Shown in pieces: positions 22,542-30,797 of a stretch of DNA of 51,594 nt (position 1 is the stretch's first letter; the number at the start of each line of letters is the position of its first letter). The translations under genes and the position numbers were made by a program. Origin of the DNA: a virus; IMG/VR virus record IMGVR_UViG_3300002933_000016, positions 1 through 51,594 of that record. One strand, 5' to 3'. The notes beneath the pieces are model-generated. The model ran no database searches, had not been told where the DNA came from, and saw only the letters and a list, made by a program, of their open reading frames with translations.

Positions 22542-23195
22542 TTAGAAATACAATTTCAATTTCGGATAATACGATTTGATCAACTTCTTTAATGTCGGAA
22601 GATCTGTTTTCATTTTACTCCAATCAGTATCTTTTGTTTCTTCATTCTTTCCGAGATATGCTTCGATTGAACCATTGTAAACAATCACTTTCCAGTAATA
22701 ATCCGGAACCGGTACATCAACCATTTTTTCATTACCGTACAAACAACCGGTGTAAACATAAATGCTGTCATATTTGAGTGCAAGAGTCTTTAAAACATAT
22801 TGCTCCAGCTCTTCCCATGGGTGTTCATTGAAGAAACTAAATTGAGGTGCAGTATTTGGATAAAGCATTGATTCCTTAGCTGCTTCCAATTCAAACCCGA
22901 ATGCTGTGTATGGTGAAAGATGACCTTTATCATAATGACCATTATTCCGATATTCTTTATCATTTGCCACTTGGTATTTTTCATCGATCAATGGATCCTG
23001 ATGGAAGCTGGCAACTGTTGACCGATCAATCTTAGTGGATGAAGTTGCATGAGCAGTTGTTTGAATGTATGAGCTGATCAGTGGCGATCGCAGTGAGGTA
23101 TCAAAGTCAAGCGTGTAATACTTATGTGTCACTTTGATAGTGTGTTGGCTGAAAGCTAACACCGGTAATAATAAAAGAAAGATGATTTTTTTCAT
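22542..23195 (-). CDS. Exported DNA/RNA non-specific endonuclease
   Basis: A 217-residue protein with a clear signal peptide (MKKIIFLLLLPVLAFSQ, cut after Gln or before it). The body matches the NUC1/Endonuclease_NS family: NNGHYDKGHLSPYTAF holds the DRGH-type active site (here DKGH), and YPNTAPQFSFFNEHPWEELE holds the metal-binding Asn. Such enzymes cut DNA and RNA in the periplasm or outside the cell. It is the last gene of the lysis cassette and converges with the integrase. It may clear host DNA at lysis or block incoming phage DNA. Confidence 0.85.
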   Translation of the reverse strand: MKKIIFLLLLPVLAFSQHTIKVTHKYYTLDFDTSLRSPLISSYIQTTAHATSSTKIDRSTVASFHQDPLIDEKYQVANDKEYRNNGHYDKGHLSPYTAFGFELEAAKESMLYPNTAPQFSFFNEHPWEELEQYVLKTLALKYDSIYVYTGCLYGNEKMVDVPVPDYYWKVIVYNGSIEAYLGKNEETKDTDWSKMKTDLPTLKKLIKSYYPKLKLYF

Positions 23196-23205
23196 TTTAG
23201 GTTGT

Positions 23206-23529
23206 TTATTGATTTTCGAATAATCCGTTAATCCATCCTCTCAAAAAAGGGCTGAATTTCTTTGGATTTTTATTTGTGATGGTTCGATAATAATTAACAC
23301 GGATCTTGAAAAAGTTGGCCCGGGTTAATGCAGTTCGAAGTGAATCATTTTCATGTTTCAGACTATCATATCTTCTATGAGCAACGATAAAAGCACTGTC
23401 ATAATTATTTATCGTAATTGGAATAGTGTCTTTATCTACTATCATACTTATAGGTTGTTTATGAAACTCGCCACAACCAAAAGAAGCAATTAAAATAAAA
23501 ATGAACACAGTTAATAATATTTTTCTCAT
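23206..23529 (-). CDS. Small lipoprotein of the lysis cassette
   Basis: A 107-residue protein with a lipoprotein signal (MRKILLTVFIFILIASFGCG, Cys19). A short periplasmic region with a helical stretch (HRRYDSLKHENDSLRTALTR) follows. The size and place beside the endolysin resemble an Rz1-like outer-membrane spanin subunit. A second candidate spanin is encoded at 24022. It overlaps the endolysin gene by 4 bases. Confidence 0.7.
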   Translation of the reverse strand: MRKILLTVFIFILIASFGCGEFHKQPISMIVDKDTIPITINNYDSAFIVAHRRYDSLKHENDSLRTALTRANFFKIRVNYYRTITNKNPKKFSPFLRGWINGLFENQ

Positions 23530-23939
23530 AACTTATTGTTGAGATGATTTAAAGTGTTGTTATCCATTTTCCCTGTAACTATCAAACCAGCAGCTTCCTG
23601 AATTTCTCTGATCCCGGTTATCTCACCCTGATTAACACATGCATCGTATAAATCATTGGCAATTCCCTGATCATTGATTTCATCGCCTCTGAACTGATCC
23701 CAATATTCAGGTTTGAAAATGGCTATTGCATGTTCACGAGGCAATGCTTTCATTTCTTCAATTGAGGCTTCGTGTCCTAAGAATTTTGAATATTCTGGAG
23801 CAGTAACTCCTCTGTTTGTGCCTACTAATTTTCCGACACCCTGCTTTCCACCGGTCCAGTTGCCATCATCTTCTGGTTCATTACTCCAACCGCCTTCGAT
23901 TGGTTCTCTGCGTTTGAATGCGATTTCAAAATTTGCCAT
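23526..23939 (-). CDS. Endolysin, GH108-type N-acetylmuramidase
   Basis: The best start is ATG at 23939 (137 residues), which overlaps the stop of the 28-residue gene as TGATG; a TTG lies one codon upstream. The N-terminal part has EGGWSNEPEDDGNWTGGKQG, the GH108 motif with the catalytic Glu in EGGW. The second half (QGIANDLYDACVNQGEITGI) continues into the peptidoglycan-binding_3 type end (VTGKMDNNTLNHLN). It cuts the glycan strands of the wall. No signal peptide is present, so it needs the holin. Confidence 0.88.
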   Translation of the reverse strand: MANFEIAFKRREPIEGGWSNEPEDDGNWTGGKQGVGKLVGTNRGVTAPEYSKFLGHEASIEEMKALPREHAIAIFKPEYWDQFRGDEINDQGIANDLYDACVNQGEITGIREIQEAAGLIVTGKMDNNTLNHLNNKL

Positions 23940-24025
23940 CAATCATCATTTTCTTTGTGAAGAATAAAAGCCAAGATTGTTGCGATCACTGCAATGCCGA
24001 TTATTATAGGCATCACAACTTTCAT
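23939..24025 (-). CDS. 28-residue membrane microprotein
   Basis: ATG at 24025 overlaps the upstream stop as ATGA, and its TGA overlaps the endolysin ATG. The product starts MKVVMPIIIGIAVIATILAF and ends ILHKENDD: one hydrophobic helix and a short charged end. Coupling on both sides in a lysis cassette makes it likely to be expressed. It could be a pinholin, antiholin or lysis regulator; no homology is visible. Confidence 0.6.
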   Translation of the reverse strand: MKVVMPIIIGIAVIATILAFILHKENDD

Positions 24026-24726
24026 TTTATCAACTTTTCGGCTTCACTTATAACACTACTTGCAACTCCTGAAGCTGCTCCAGCTGGTGTTGCTCTATAA
24101 AAAAGTTTGAAAGCAGTAAATCCGATAACTGCCGCGCCTATTCCGATCACAATCCACATCCACATATTTTTTGCAGCTGTGATATCATCGATCTCTTTTT
24201 TATCATCAATGTTTTTTTGTGCTAACTGGCCTTTTAAATTACTTGCCTGTAATTGCCATTGTGCAGATTCGTCCCTGGCTTTTTGCAATGAATCTTTCGC
24301 TCTGGCCAGCTCTGCAAAATCTTTTATGTATTTTGGTTGATAAACAGTATCTGGCTTTTGATTCGGAACAAATAATGATATCAATCCGGATGTATCAACA
24401 GTTAAATGAACTCCTGACATGATAGTATCAACAGCTTTGAATTTTGTAATTTGAACAGTTGACTTTACAGTGTCTTTCTTTCCTGGAAGAAATTGAACGG
24501 GACCAAGTATTGTATCTCTGGTTGGTGGATGAGTAAGAAAATATGCATTCATTACACGATCCTGAAGTACTACATTTCCCAAAACACGATTAACTGCTGA
24601 AGTATCTTTTTTTGCAACACTGCATCCCATCACACTCGCCATCAGATAAATCAATAAAATAGCAAGCGCTATTTGAATAACCTTCGGAATTTTGGGCATT
24701 TGAATGAACCCGTTTGCTGTGTTCAT
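24022..24726 (-). CDS. Candidate single-chain (u-)spanin
   Basis: From ATG at 24726 this is 234 residues; starts at 24765 or 24699 are possible. A signal segment (VIQIALAILLIYLMASVMGC) ends in a lipobox with Cys. A long periplasmic part has a helical stretch (ELARAKDSLQKARDESAQWQ). Near the C-terminus is a transmembrane helix (MWMWIVIGIGAAVIGFTAF). An N-terminal lipid anchor plus C-terminal inner-membrane helix is the design of unimolecular spanins, which fuse inner and outer membranes at lysis. At this length it would be larger than T1 gp11. Confidence 0.65.
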   Translation of the reverse strand: MNTANGFIQMPKIPKVIQIALAILLIYLMASVMGCSVAKKDTSAVNRVLGNVVLQDRVMNAYFLTHPPTRDTILGPVQFLPGKKDTVKSTVQITKFKAVDTIMSGVHLTVDTSGLISLFVPNQKPDTVYQPKYIKDFAELARAKDSLQKARDESAQWQLQASNLKGQLAQKNIDDKKEIDDITAAKNMWMWIVIGIGAAVIGFTAFKLFYRATPAGAASGVASSVISEAEKLIK

Positions 24727-24774
24727 GATAAAAAGTTTAAAGTGTGCGACGCTAATGAGTCGCACACTTATTAA

Positions 24775-25146
24775 TTACTTTGATACCGGTACACCCAATG
24801 TTGATTTGAGGGTAGTAACAATATGTGTTAAGATGATACCGCCAATCATTATTGCCAAAGCTTTAAGATCAACGGGCTGTCCTGTAACCCATGATGCACC
24901 CCAATTAGATAAGGCTGTGCTTACTGCCATCAGTAAAGTTTTGAAGGCATCCAATTGATTGTACTTTCCAAGCAATGAAGTTGACGGCCAGATGTAGTGT
25001 TGGGCAATATAGCCGACAACGTTACCTGCTGTAATGATCCCCAATACTTCCAAACAAGGAAGTGATAAACAAGGGCTTGAATTTGTGAAATACGATAGTA
25101 ATAATGTTACGATCGCAATGAGTAAACCTTTCCAAAAAGTGTTCAT
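24775..25146 (-). CDS. Holin-like membrane protein
   Basis: A 123-residue protein with hydrophobic segments at about residues 6-20 (GLLIAIVTLLLSYF), 32-52 (EVLGIITAGNVVGYIAQHYI) and 95-112 (LAIMIGGIILTHIV). Size, topology and position upstream of the endolysin suit a holin that opens the inner membrane. No named holin family is certain. Confidence 0.65.
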   Translation of the reverse strand: MNTFWKGLLIAIVTLLLSYFTNSSPCLSLPCLEVLGIITAGNVVGYIAQHYIWPSTSLLGKYNQLDAFKTLLMAVSTALSNWGASWVTGQPVDLKALAIMIGGIILTHIVTTLKSTLGVPVSK

Positions 25147-25176
25147 AGTTGTATTTTTTAAGTGATTGAAAAAAAA

Positions 25177-25446
25177 TTATTTTTTCAAGTAAATGGCTGC
25201 CAGTGACAATGCTGCCATTCCCATTGCTCCAAGAATGATATAAATAACTCTGTCACGGCCACGATTCACATCTTTGTTTTCTTTCAATATCTCAACATGA
25301 GCCTCCGTCTTTTCAAATCTCGATTCAAGGGATGTCACTCGGCCATTAGTCTTGGTTGTCTGTATTAATATTTTATCGAGTTTTTCATCGAATTTTCCAT
25401 CTATAGCTTCGAGCCTTTCTATTAAGTAGCTTATCCCTTGTTCCAT
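25177..25446 (-). CDS. Coiled-coil membrane protein, XhlA-like
   Basis: An 89-residue protein: an N-terminal coiled coil (YLIERLEAIDGKFDEKLDKI) and one C-terminal transmembrane helix (VIYIILGAMGMAALSLAAIY) ending in KK. This is the plan of XhlA/holin-accessory proteins. It is encoded directly upstream of the holin-like gene. Confidence 0.65.
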   Translation of the reverse strand: MEQGISYLIERLEAIDGKFDEKLDKILIQTTKTNGRVTSLESRFEKTEAHVEILKENKDVNRGRDRVIYIILGAMGMAALSLAAIYLKK

Positions 25447-25480
25447 GCTGTTGATTTTTTGAATTAGTTATTGAAATTTT

Positions 25481-25798
25481 TTACTTTTTAAACACAGGAT
25501 TATTCTTTGGATCAAGAATGTTACTTGTTATACCGTTGACGATTCCAAAGATTGTATCGGTGTAAAGCCTGCTGTGAAGTGTATCGATATTTCCGGCACG
25601 GAGACGAAATGCATTCGCCCTGATTCTATCTAATTTCCATGCCCAAATTTTTGATGTGTCTTTTGCGATCAGCACATCATTTGTATCACAAATAACATTT
25701 CCATACTGATCAATTTTTTTAGCCGTTGAAGGCTTTAAAAAGTAGGTTGCAGTGATGCAGATAACTGCTGTGATTACGATAGCGATGATTGTTTTCAT
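25481..25798 (-). CDS. Small membrane-anchored protein
   Basis: A 105-residue protein with an N-terminal hydrophobic helix (TIIAIVITAVICITATYFL) and a soluble part (WAWKLDRIRANAFRLRAGNI, ending NPVFKK). It is either anchored in the inner membrane or exported. It links the fibre genes and the lysis genes. No family is recognised. Confidence 0.65.
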   Translation of the reverse strand: MKTIIAIVITAVICITATYFLKPSTAKKIDQYGNVICDTNDVLIAKDTSKIWAWKLDRIRANAFRLRAGNIDTLHSRLYTDTIFGIVNGITSNILDPKNNPVFKK

Positions 25799-25812
25799 TT
25801 TGGTTTATTGTT

Positions 25813-26736
25813 TTAGTTAGGAATATAATTTTGAGTTGAACTTGATGTTGGTGAAGTGGTTGAAACATAAGCGCTATTCGGTGGATAACCGCTTCCTGAT
25901 AATCCACTATTGAATGTGACTGTATGCGTGCCACTGCTGATCACTCCCGTTGCAGTCCAAGTGTTGCCGTATAAATCTTCGAAGTAAACAGTAACGGTTA
26001 CATTGGTATCTGTATTAACGGTTGTTGTGTTTCCTGCATCGCTGTAAGTTGTAACGGTTGTGCTTTGGCTTCCCGGTGTGAAAGCAGAAACGTGAACATA
26101 AACATCAGTTAGACCGCCTGAACAATTTGTTAGTCCTGAAACGTGGTTGCTTCCATCAATAGAGAAGTATTGTCCTGCTATAAAGAAATAATTTCCTGTT
26201 CCACCTCCGCCGCTTCCATAAGCAAGTGCAGTTGTTCCGCACACATCACCGTATAGTGTAATGCCATTGGCGAAAGTTCCATTCCAATAGATAGTTGCTG
26301 TTTGTGATCCTGAATGCGTGCAAGCTGCTGTAGAAGATGCCCAACCCCATGAATAACCCCAGCCATCATTTGACAGAAAATAAAGCGTTCCCGAATGCGT
26401 TTGAGCCGTACCTGAAGAAGTTGCTCCTCTCTTTTCTACAAATGAAGAACTATATGGCAATGCTGTGTAATAACTATTTGTTTGATCTATGCAAACAAGT
26501 GTGGGTAGTTCAACTTTTGTGACAAAATTACTATCATCAGGTATGGATGAAATTGCTGTGAAATACCCATTAGCAGCAGCCCACTTTAATTTGTGATGAT
26601 TAAAAAAAGATGTTGATGTTGTTGAACTCCAATAATCTGTTGGTGCAGGCGGTGCAGTTACAATTGGTTGTTTGTTACCGCAAAATATTGCGAGTAACGA
26701 AAATAAAATGGGTACGATTAATATATACTTTTTCAT
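25813..26736 (-). CDS. Exported beta-rich protein downstream of fibre genes
   Basis: A 307-residue protein with a signal sequence (MKKYILIVPILFSLLAIFCG). The Cys19 context AIFC is not a good lipobox. The body is Ser/Thr/Gly-rich beta sequence with a GSGGGGTGNYFF linker and a Thr-rich C-terminal half (TVTTYSDAGNTTTVNTDTNV). Its start overlaps the S74 fibre gene by 4 bases (ATGA), so it is made with it. It might be a surface-exposed adhesin or fibre partner. Confidence 0.68.
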   Translation of the reverse strand: MKKYILIVPILFSLLAIFCGNKQPIVTAPPAPTDYWSSTTSTSFFNHHKLKWAAANGYFTAISSIPDDSNFVTKVELPTLVCIDQTNSYYTALPYSSSFVEKRGATSSGTAQTHSGTLYFLSNDGWGYSWGWASSTAACTHSGSQTATIYWNGTFANGITLYGDVCGTTALAYGSGGGGTGNYFFIAGQYFSIDGSNHVSGLTNCSGGLTDVYVHVSAFTPGSQSTTVTTYSDAGNTTTVNTDTNVTVTVYFEDLYGNTWTATGVISSGTHTVTFNSGLSGSGYPPNSAYVSTTSPTSSSTQNYIPN

Positions 26737-29666
26737 TTAATGCGTTTTTCGAATTCAATCATTTTTGTTTCTAATAATTTTATTTTTTCATTCAGTTCGT
26801 GTATTTCAATATTCTGCAAATCGTCATACATAATTGCTTTAATTCCTTTATCGTTTGTAAGCACTAAATCAGGATAAAACTTTTCAACTTGCTGTGCAAT
26901 GTTTCCATAACGAAGTCTTGAAAGATTGTCCTTCATGTTGTACTGAATGAAGTCTATTGAATCGAGAATTGAGATTGAAGGATTGTAAACTATATTTGTT
27001 TTCAACCTTATATCAGAAGTACCTGCACCGCCTGGTACTGTGAGATAACCTGCAAGTGTAACTGCATCATTACTTGTTGATATTGTTATAGCATCATGCC
27101 CTGTTGTCTCATTATAAACAATATAGTTATTTGATGTAAGATTTTCACGCATTCCAACCATCCAATATTGAGTTCCGTTGGTTTGTAAACCTGTTCCTGT
27201 ATAATTAGAAGTAGATGGACGATTTAATATTAATCCTCGAACACTTGTATTTATAGTGACAATTCCATTGTATGTTCCGCCTGCAAAAGTTGGACTGTTC
27301 CCTGTTCCTACACTTTGATTGATTGTATAAGCTGTGATGTTTGCTGCCGTTCCAGTCGTATTCTGATTCCATGTTGGAACTGTACCTGTCAATAAAGAAT
27401 AAGGAATTGAGCCGCTTGAAAGTGTGCCTACTGTTGTCAAATTAGCACTACCCACCCAAGTAGATAACGCTGTATTTTCAACAAGAGAAAGACCAACCTT
27501 GCTTTTTGATATTGAAAGCCATGAAGGGTCAGAGTAACTTCCTGTTGTATAAACACCATTGCTTACGGTTCCTGCATTACCAGTTGTATTTTGATTGAGT
27601 GTTGGAATATCAGCCGCAACAATTGCTCTGAAGGATGGTGTTCCTGAACTTCCATTCGGTGCTGCAAAGAAATAATTTGCAGTTTGTGAAGTAAAAGAAG
27701 CTTGCGCTCCAATAGATGCAGGCGTGATCGTTCCTGTGCTTACTGCTGTAATCAAACCCTTTCCATTGACGGTTATGATCGGCACAACAGAAGTGCCGCC
27801 AAATGATCCCGTATTACTATTGACGGTAGCTAATGTTGTTGCAATAGATGTCGCTCCTGATCCAGTGATGTCGCCTGTTAAAGAAATAGATTGATTGCCT
27901 GTTAAATATCCCTGTCCCGTAACATAACTCTGTGTTGCTAATGTTCCCGATGTTGGAAAAGTAACAGAAGTTATTCCAGTGAAAGTAAACGTGGAAGCAT
28001 AAGCACCTGATAAAGTATGACTGCCACCCATTGTAAGGGTAGCACTTCCATTATTCACACCCGTACCGCCATAAGTAGGGCTGATAATTGTTGCCTGCCA
28101 TGTGCCTGTTCCTAAAGTTCCAACAGAAGTCAAAGACGAAGAAACAACAGTTGAATTTAAAGTTGTTCCGGTAAGTGTTCCGGCTGCAGCTGTGATTGTG
28201 ATATTTGCTGATCCGTCAAATGAAACTCCATTTATTGTTCTGGCTGTTGTAAGTGTCGCCGCTGATCCTGTTGTGTTCTGATTGAAAGTTGGAACACTTG
28301 CAGTTAATGTTGCCCCACTCTGTTCAGTAAATGTAAAAGTTGATGAAGTAAAAGTCAATCCTGTTCCTGATCTATTATAAGCTGTATTCCAGTTGGAAGA
28401 ATAAGTCGAACCAACATCGAACACATTTCCGGTTAATGAAAGATAAGTTCCATTGGTGTAAACACCTGCACCTGCAATCTGTGCGAATGTAATTGCATCA
28501 GTGCCCAAGGTTGGAGAAGTTGTATTGCTATTGCTCCACTGCGTGCCGCCATTGACTGTTCCTCCGTTATCGATAAAGATTGTCGCTCCCCACAATTCAG
28601 TTCCGGTGTTTGCATCGGTTGATCTGCTCCATGCTCCAGATGCTACAACATAAATTCCATTCTGTGAACCTGTTGATTGATTCTTTACCAATACACGATC
28701 ACCAACACCCACAGCAACACCGTCAATGGTTTGCGTTCCTGATAGAGTGATGTTCGCTGTTGTTGCTGCGTGTGCAGAAGCTTTCCAATAAAGGCCTGTA
28801 ACGAGATTGTCAACATAATTCTTTGTAGCCGGTTGGTAAGCTGTTGAAGGATCGCCGCTTAAAGTAAATAGTCCGGTCATTGTAACACCGCCAGCTTGAG
28901 GAACATAAGTGCTCGATGCGCTGCTGGTTGTTAAGTATGTTGAGTTATCATAAGAAATTGATGTTCCTGAAATCTTTACGAAACCTGTTCCGGATAAAGC
29001 GGATTGCTTTGCATTCCATGCACTCTGATCACTTGTACTTGGTAAATAATATCCTGATGCAATAGAAATACTCGGTGTTGTTCCACCTGAAGAACTTAAA
29101 CCAGTTCCCGCACCTACAGAAGTTACCTGAGCAACATTTGAAACGTTTCCTAATCCAACAGCAGAAGCATTCAACGTTTGCCAAGTTTTATCACCTCTCC
29201 AATATTGACTTGTTGTGCCTGCTGTGATGGATGGTTCTCCACCTAAGCTGCTTAATGATATTGTCCAACTTCTATTAGCTGACAAGTCGTAGCCTATACC
29301 GTTTATGGTTAAGGTAGTTGCTGCATTTGCCGGTGTATATCCTAAACCTGCAACGATAGCTGCATAAGTAATTGTTGGACCGAATTTATATTTTACAAAA
29401 TTGCTGTTTGCAGTTCCTCCATGAAGTACCCAAAAAGATGAATCAATCGTTGTAAGAACGAGCAATGTTGTTGTATCGCGATAATATGCAGGTATTGCAT
29501 TTCTGGCCGTTGTATCATAAACGATCTTAGTTCCTCCCTGCATGAACATCGCATAATATCCGGCGTATGATCCTGATGGCTGAACACCTCCTGAAGAAGT
29601 AATAAATACCTGACTGAATGAAGCTGTGCAGATAAATAATGATATGATGAATAGTATCTTTTTCAT
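26733..29666 (-). CDS. Tail-fibre-like protein with signal peptide and S74 chaperone
   Basis: A 977-residue protein. The N-terminus is a Sec-type signal (MKKILFIISLFICTASFSQ). The body is Gly/Ser/Thr-rich fibre sequence with repeated NQNTTG units and a KNYVDNLVTGLYWKASA segment common in phage fibres. The C-terminal 94 residues are an intramolecular chaperone of the Peptidase_S74 type, starting SDIRLKTN at residue 884. Its Ser-Asp start and Lys are the self-cleavage residues, and the end is a coiled coil. A fibre made in the cytoplasm needs no signal peptide, so either it is exported to the host surface or export is part of its maturation. Confidence 0.82.
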   Translation of the reverse strand: MKKILFIISLFICTASFSQVFITSSGGVQPSGSYAGYYAMFMQGGTKIVYDTTARNAIPAYYRDTTTLLVLTTIDSSFWVLHGGTANSNFVKYKFGPTITYAAIVAGLGYTPANAATTLTINGIGYDLSANRSWTISLSSLGGEPSITAGTTSQYWRGDKTWQTLNASAVGLGNVSNVAQVTSVGAGTGLSSSGGTTPSISIASGYYLPSTSDQSAWNAKQSALSGTGFVKISGTSISYDNSTYLTTSSASSTYVPQAGGVTMTGLFTLSGDPSTAYQPATKNYVDNLVTGLYWKASAHAATTANITLSGTQTIDGVAVGVGDRVLVKNQSTGSQNGIYVVASGAWSRSTDANTGTELWGATIFIDNGGTVNGGTQWSNSNTTSPTLGTDAITFAQIAGAGVYTNGTYLSLTGNVFDVGSTYSSNWNTAYNRSGTGLTFTSSTFTFTEQSGATLTASVPTFNQNTTGSAATLTTARTINGVSFDGSANITITAAAGTLTGTTLNSTVVSSSLTSVGTLGTGTWQATIISPTYGGTGVNNGSATLTMGGSHTLSGAYASTFTFTGITSVTFPTSGTLATQSYVTGQGYLTGNQSISLTGDITGSGATSIATTLATVNSNTGSFGGTSVVPIITVNGKGLITAVSTGTITPASIGAQASFTSQTANYFFAAPNGSSGTPSFRAIVAADIPTLNQNTTGNAGTVSNGVYTTGSYSDPSWLSISKSKVGLSLVENTALSTWVGSANLTTVGTLSSGSIPYSLLTGTVPTWNQNTTGTAANITAYTINQSVGTGNSPTFAGGTYNGIVTINTSVRGLILNRPSTSNYTGTGLQTNGTQYWMVGMRENLTSNNYIVYNETTGHDAITISTSNDAVTLAGYLTVPGGAGTSDIRLKTNIVYNPSISILDSIDFIQYNMKDNLSRLRYGNIAQQVEKFYPDLVLTNDKGIKAIMYDDLQNIEIHELNEKIKLLETKMIEFEKRIK

Positions 29667-30757
29667 TAGTTGAATGTTATTGTTGATGTTGCGGAAAGTG
29701 CATTGTTGGAAATAATTCTTTCATACGAAGAAGCATATCCCTGAGCATTTGTGAATGTTACTGTGGTGATTGTAAATGCCGATGTGGACGGAAATCCGTT
29801 TACTGTGATAGTTGAAATACTTCCCAAGCTTGTCGAATGGTAATAAACAAAATATTGACTCCCGGACGGAGTTGTATTTGTTACCGTCAGCGATAATCCG
29901 TTACCATCTTTATTCAATCCCTGCACTGTAGCATCTGAAGGGCTGGAGCTGCTCACCCATCCCCAGTAACGATAATAAAACGGAGTGATATAAATCGTTC
30001 CACTATTGACGCCGCCTGCTGTAATCCTTCCGTAACAATCCTGCACACCCAGATTATTGTTTTTGCATGCACCCTGAGCATAGGCCTTATTAACATAAAA
30101 TGATTGCTGTGATGTTAATGAGGAAATGGTCGTTGTATTTCCGCCCAAAGAAGACCCATTCTGATAATAAGTAGTAGTGGACAATGATCCTGCATCATTC
30201 TGCGTGAATGTTGATGATAAAGTCACTGTTCCTATGTTCGTTCCGATCTCATATAATCCGCCTCCGGGACTGGAAGAAATTCCTGCTGTTGGTGCTGTAT
30301 ATGTTGGATGGATCGCTTTGATCAGTAATCTTCTGAAAACTGCATCAAGTGTTGTTCCTCCGGGTAAAGTATCTCCCGTATTTAATCCGCCATTCGTTCC
30401 ACCGGGGCCAAGCTGAACAACTAAGTTTGAATCCAATACAGGCTGATTAACTGCAATGACTGAATCAACCCAACGACGTGTTGCATAAGTTAGGGAATCA
30501 GAACTAAGTAATGTCCACTTAACTCCATTGCCATAATAAACTTTGTTTGAAATTTGTGCGAATCCTAATTTACTGAATGCAGTATCTAATGGTGGCTGCA
30601 ATACTTTTTGAAAATAGCCTCTATCAGATCTCAAACTATCCTGCACTTTAATCCATGTCAAAAACCATTGCGATCTGGGAACCTGAACCGGAGGTTGTTG
30701 CGAATAGCAATTTATACTTAGAAAGAATAGTATTAAGATATATAAAAGCTTTTTCAT
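29666..30757 (-). CDS. Fibre-like protein with signal peptide
   Basis: A 363-residue protein with a signal sequence (MKKLLYILILFFLSINCYSQ). Next come a DSLRSDRGYFQKVLQPPLD segment and a Ser/Thr-rich beta body. The RRWVDSVIAVNQPVLDSNLV part resembles fibre proteins. The end is repetitive and beta-rich (TITVNGFPSTSAFTITTVTF). Its stop shares a base with the S74 fibre start. Palindrome site B lies 5 bases upstream of its start, so this gene begins its own unit. Confidence 0.72.
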   Translation of the reverse strand: MKKLLYILILFFLSINCYSQQPPVQVPRSQWFLTWIKVQDSLRSDRGYFQKVLQPPLDTAFSKLGFAQISNKVYYGNGVKWTLLSSDSLTYATRRWVDSVIAVNQPVLDSNLVVQLGPGGTNGGLNTGDTLPGGTTLDAVFRRLLIKAIHPTYTAPTAGISSSPGGGLYEIGTNIGTVTLSSTFTQNDAGSLSTTTYYQNGSSLGGNTTTISSLTSQQSFYVNKAYAQGACKNNNLGVQDCYGRITAGGVNSGTIYITPFYYRYWGWVSSSSPSDATVQGLNKDGNGLSLTVTNTTPSGSQYFVYYHSTSLGSISTITVNGFPSTSAFTITTVTFTNAQGYASSYERIISNNALSATSTITFN

Positions 30758-30761
30758 TTTA

Positions 30762-30774
30762 CTAAATTATTTAG
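30762..30774. promoter_or_regulatory. Palindromic operator-like site B
   Basis: CTAAATTATTTAG, extended to ACTAAATTATTTAGT (7+1+7), ends 5 bases before the start of the fibre-like gene at 30757. It is the copy closest to perfect symmetry of the five sites. It would overlap the ribosome-binding region and the transcription start of a short leader. Confidence 0.62.
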
Positions 30775-30797
30775 TATTTCCGATTAAAAAAATTTAT

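Noticed and set aside
25813-26736. Lipoprotein call for the 307-residue exported protein
   Set aside because: The residue before the Cys is Phe (AIFC), which does not fit the lipobox well. I call it exported only.
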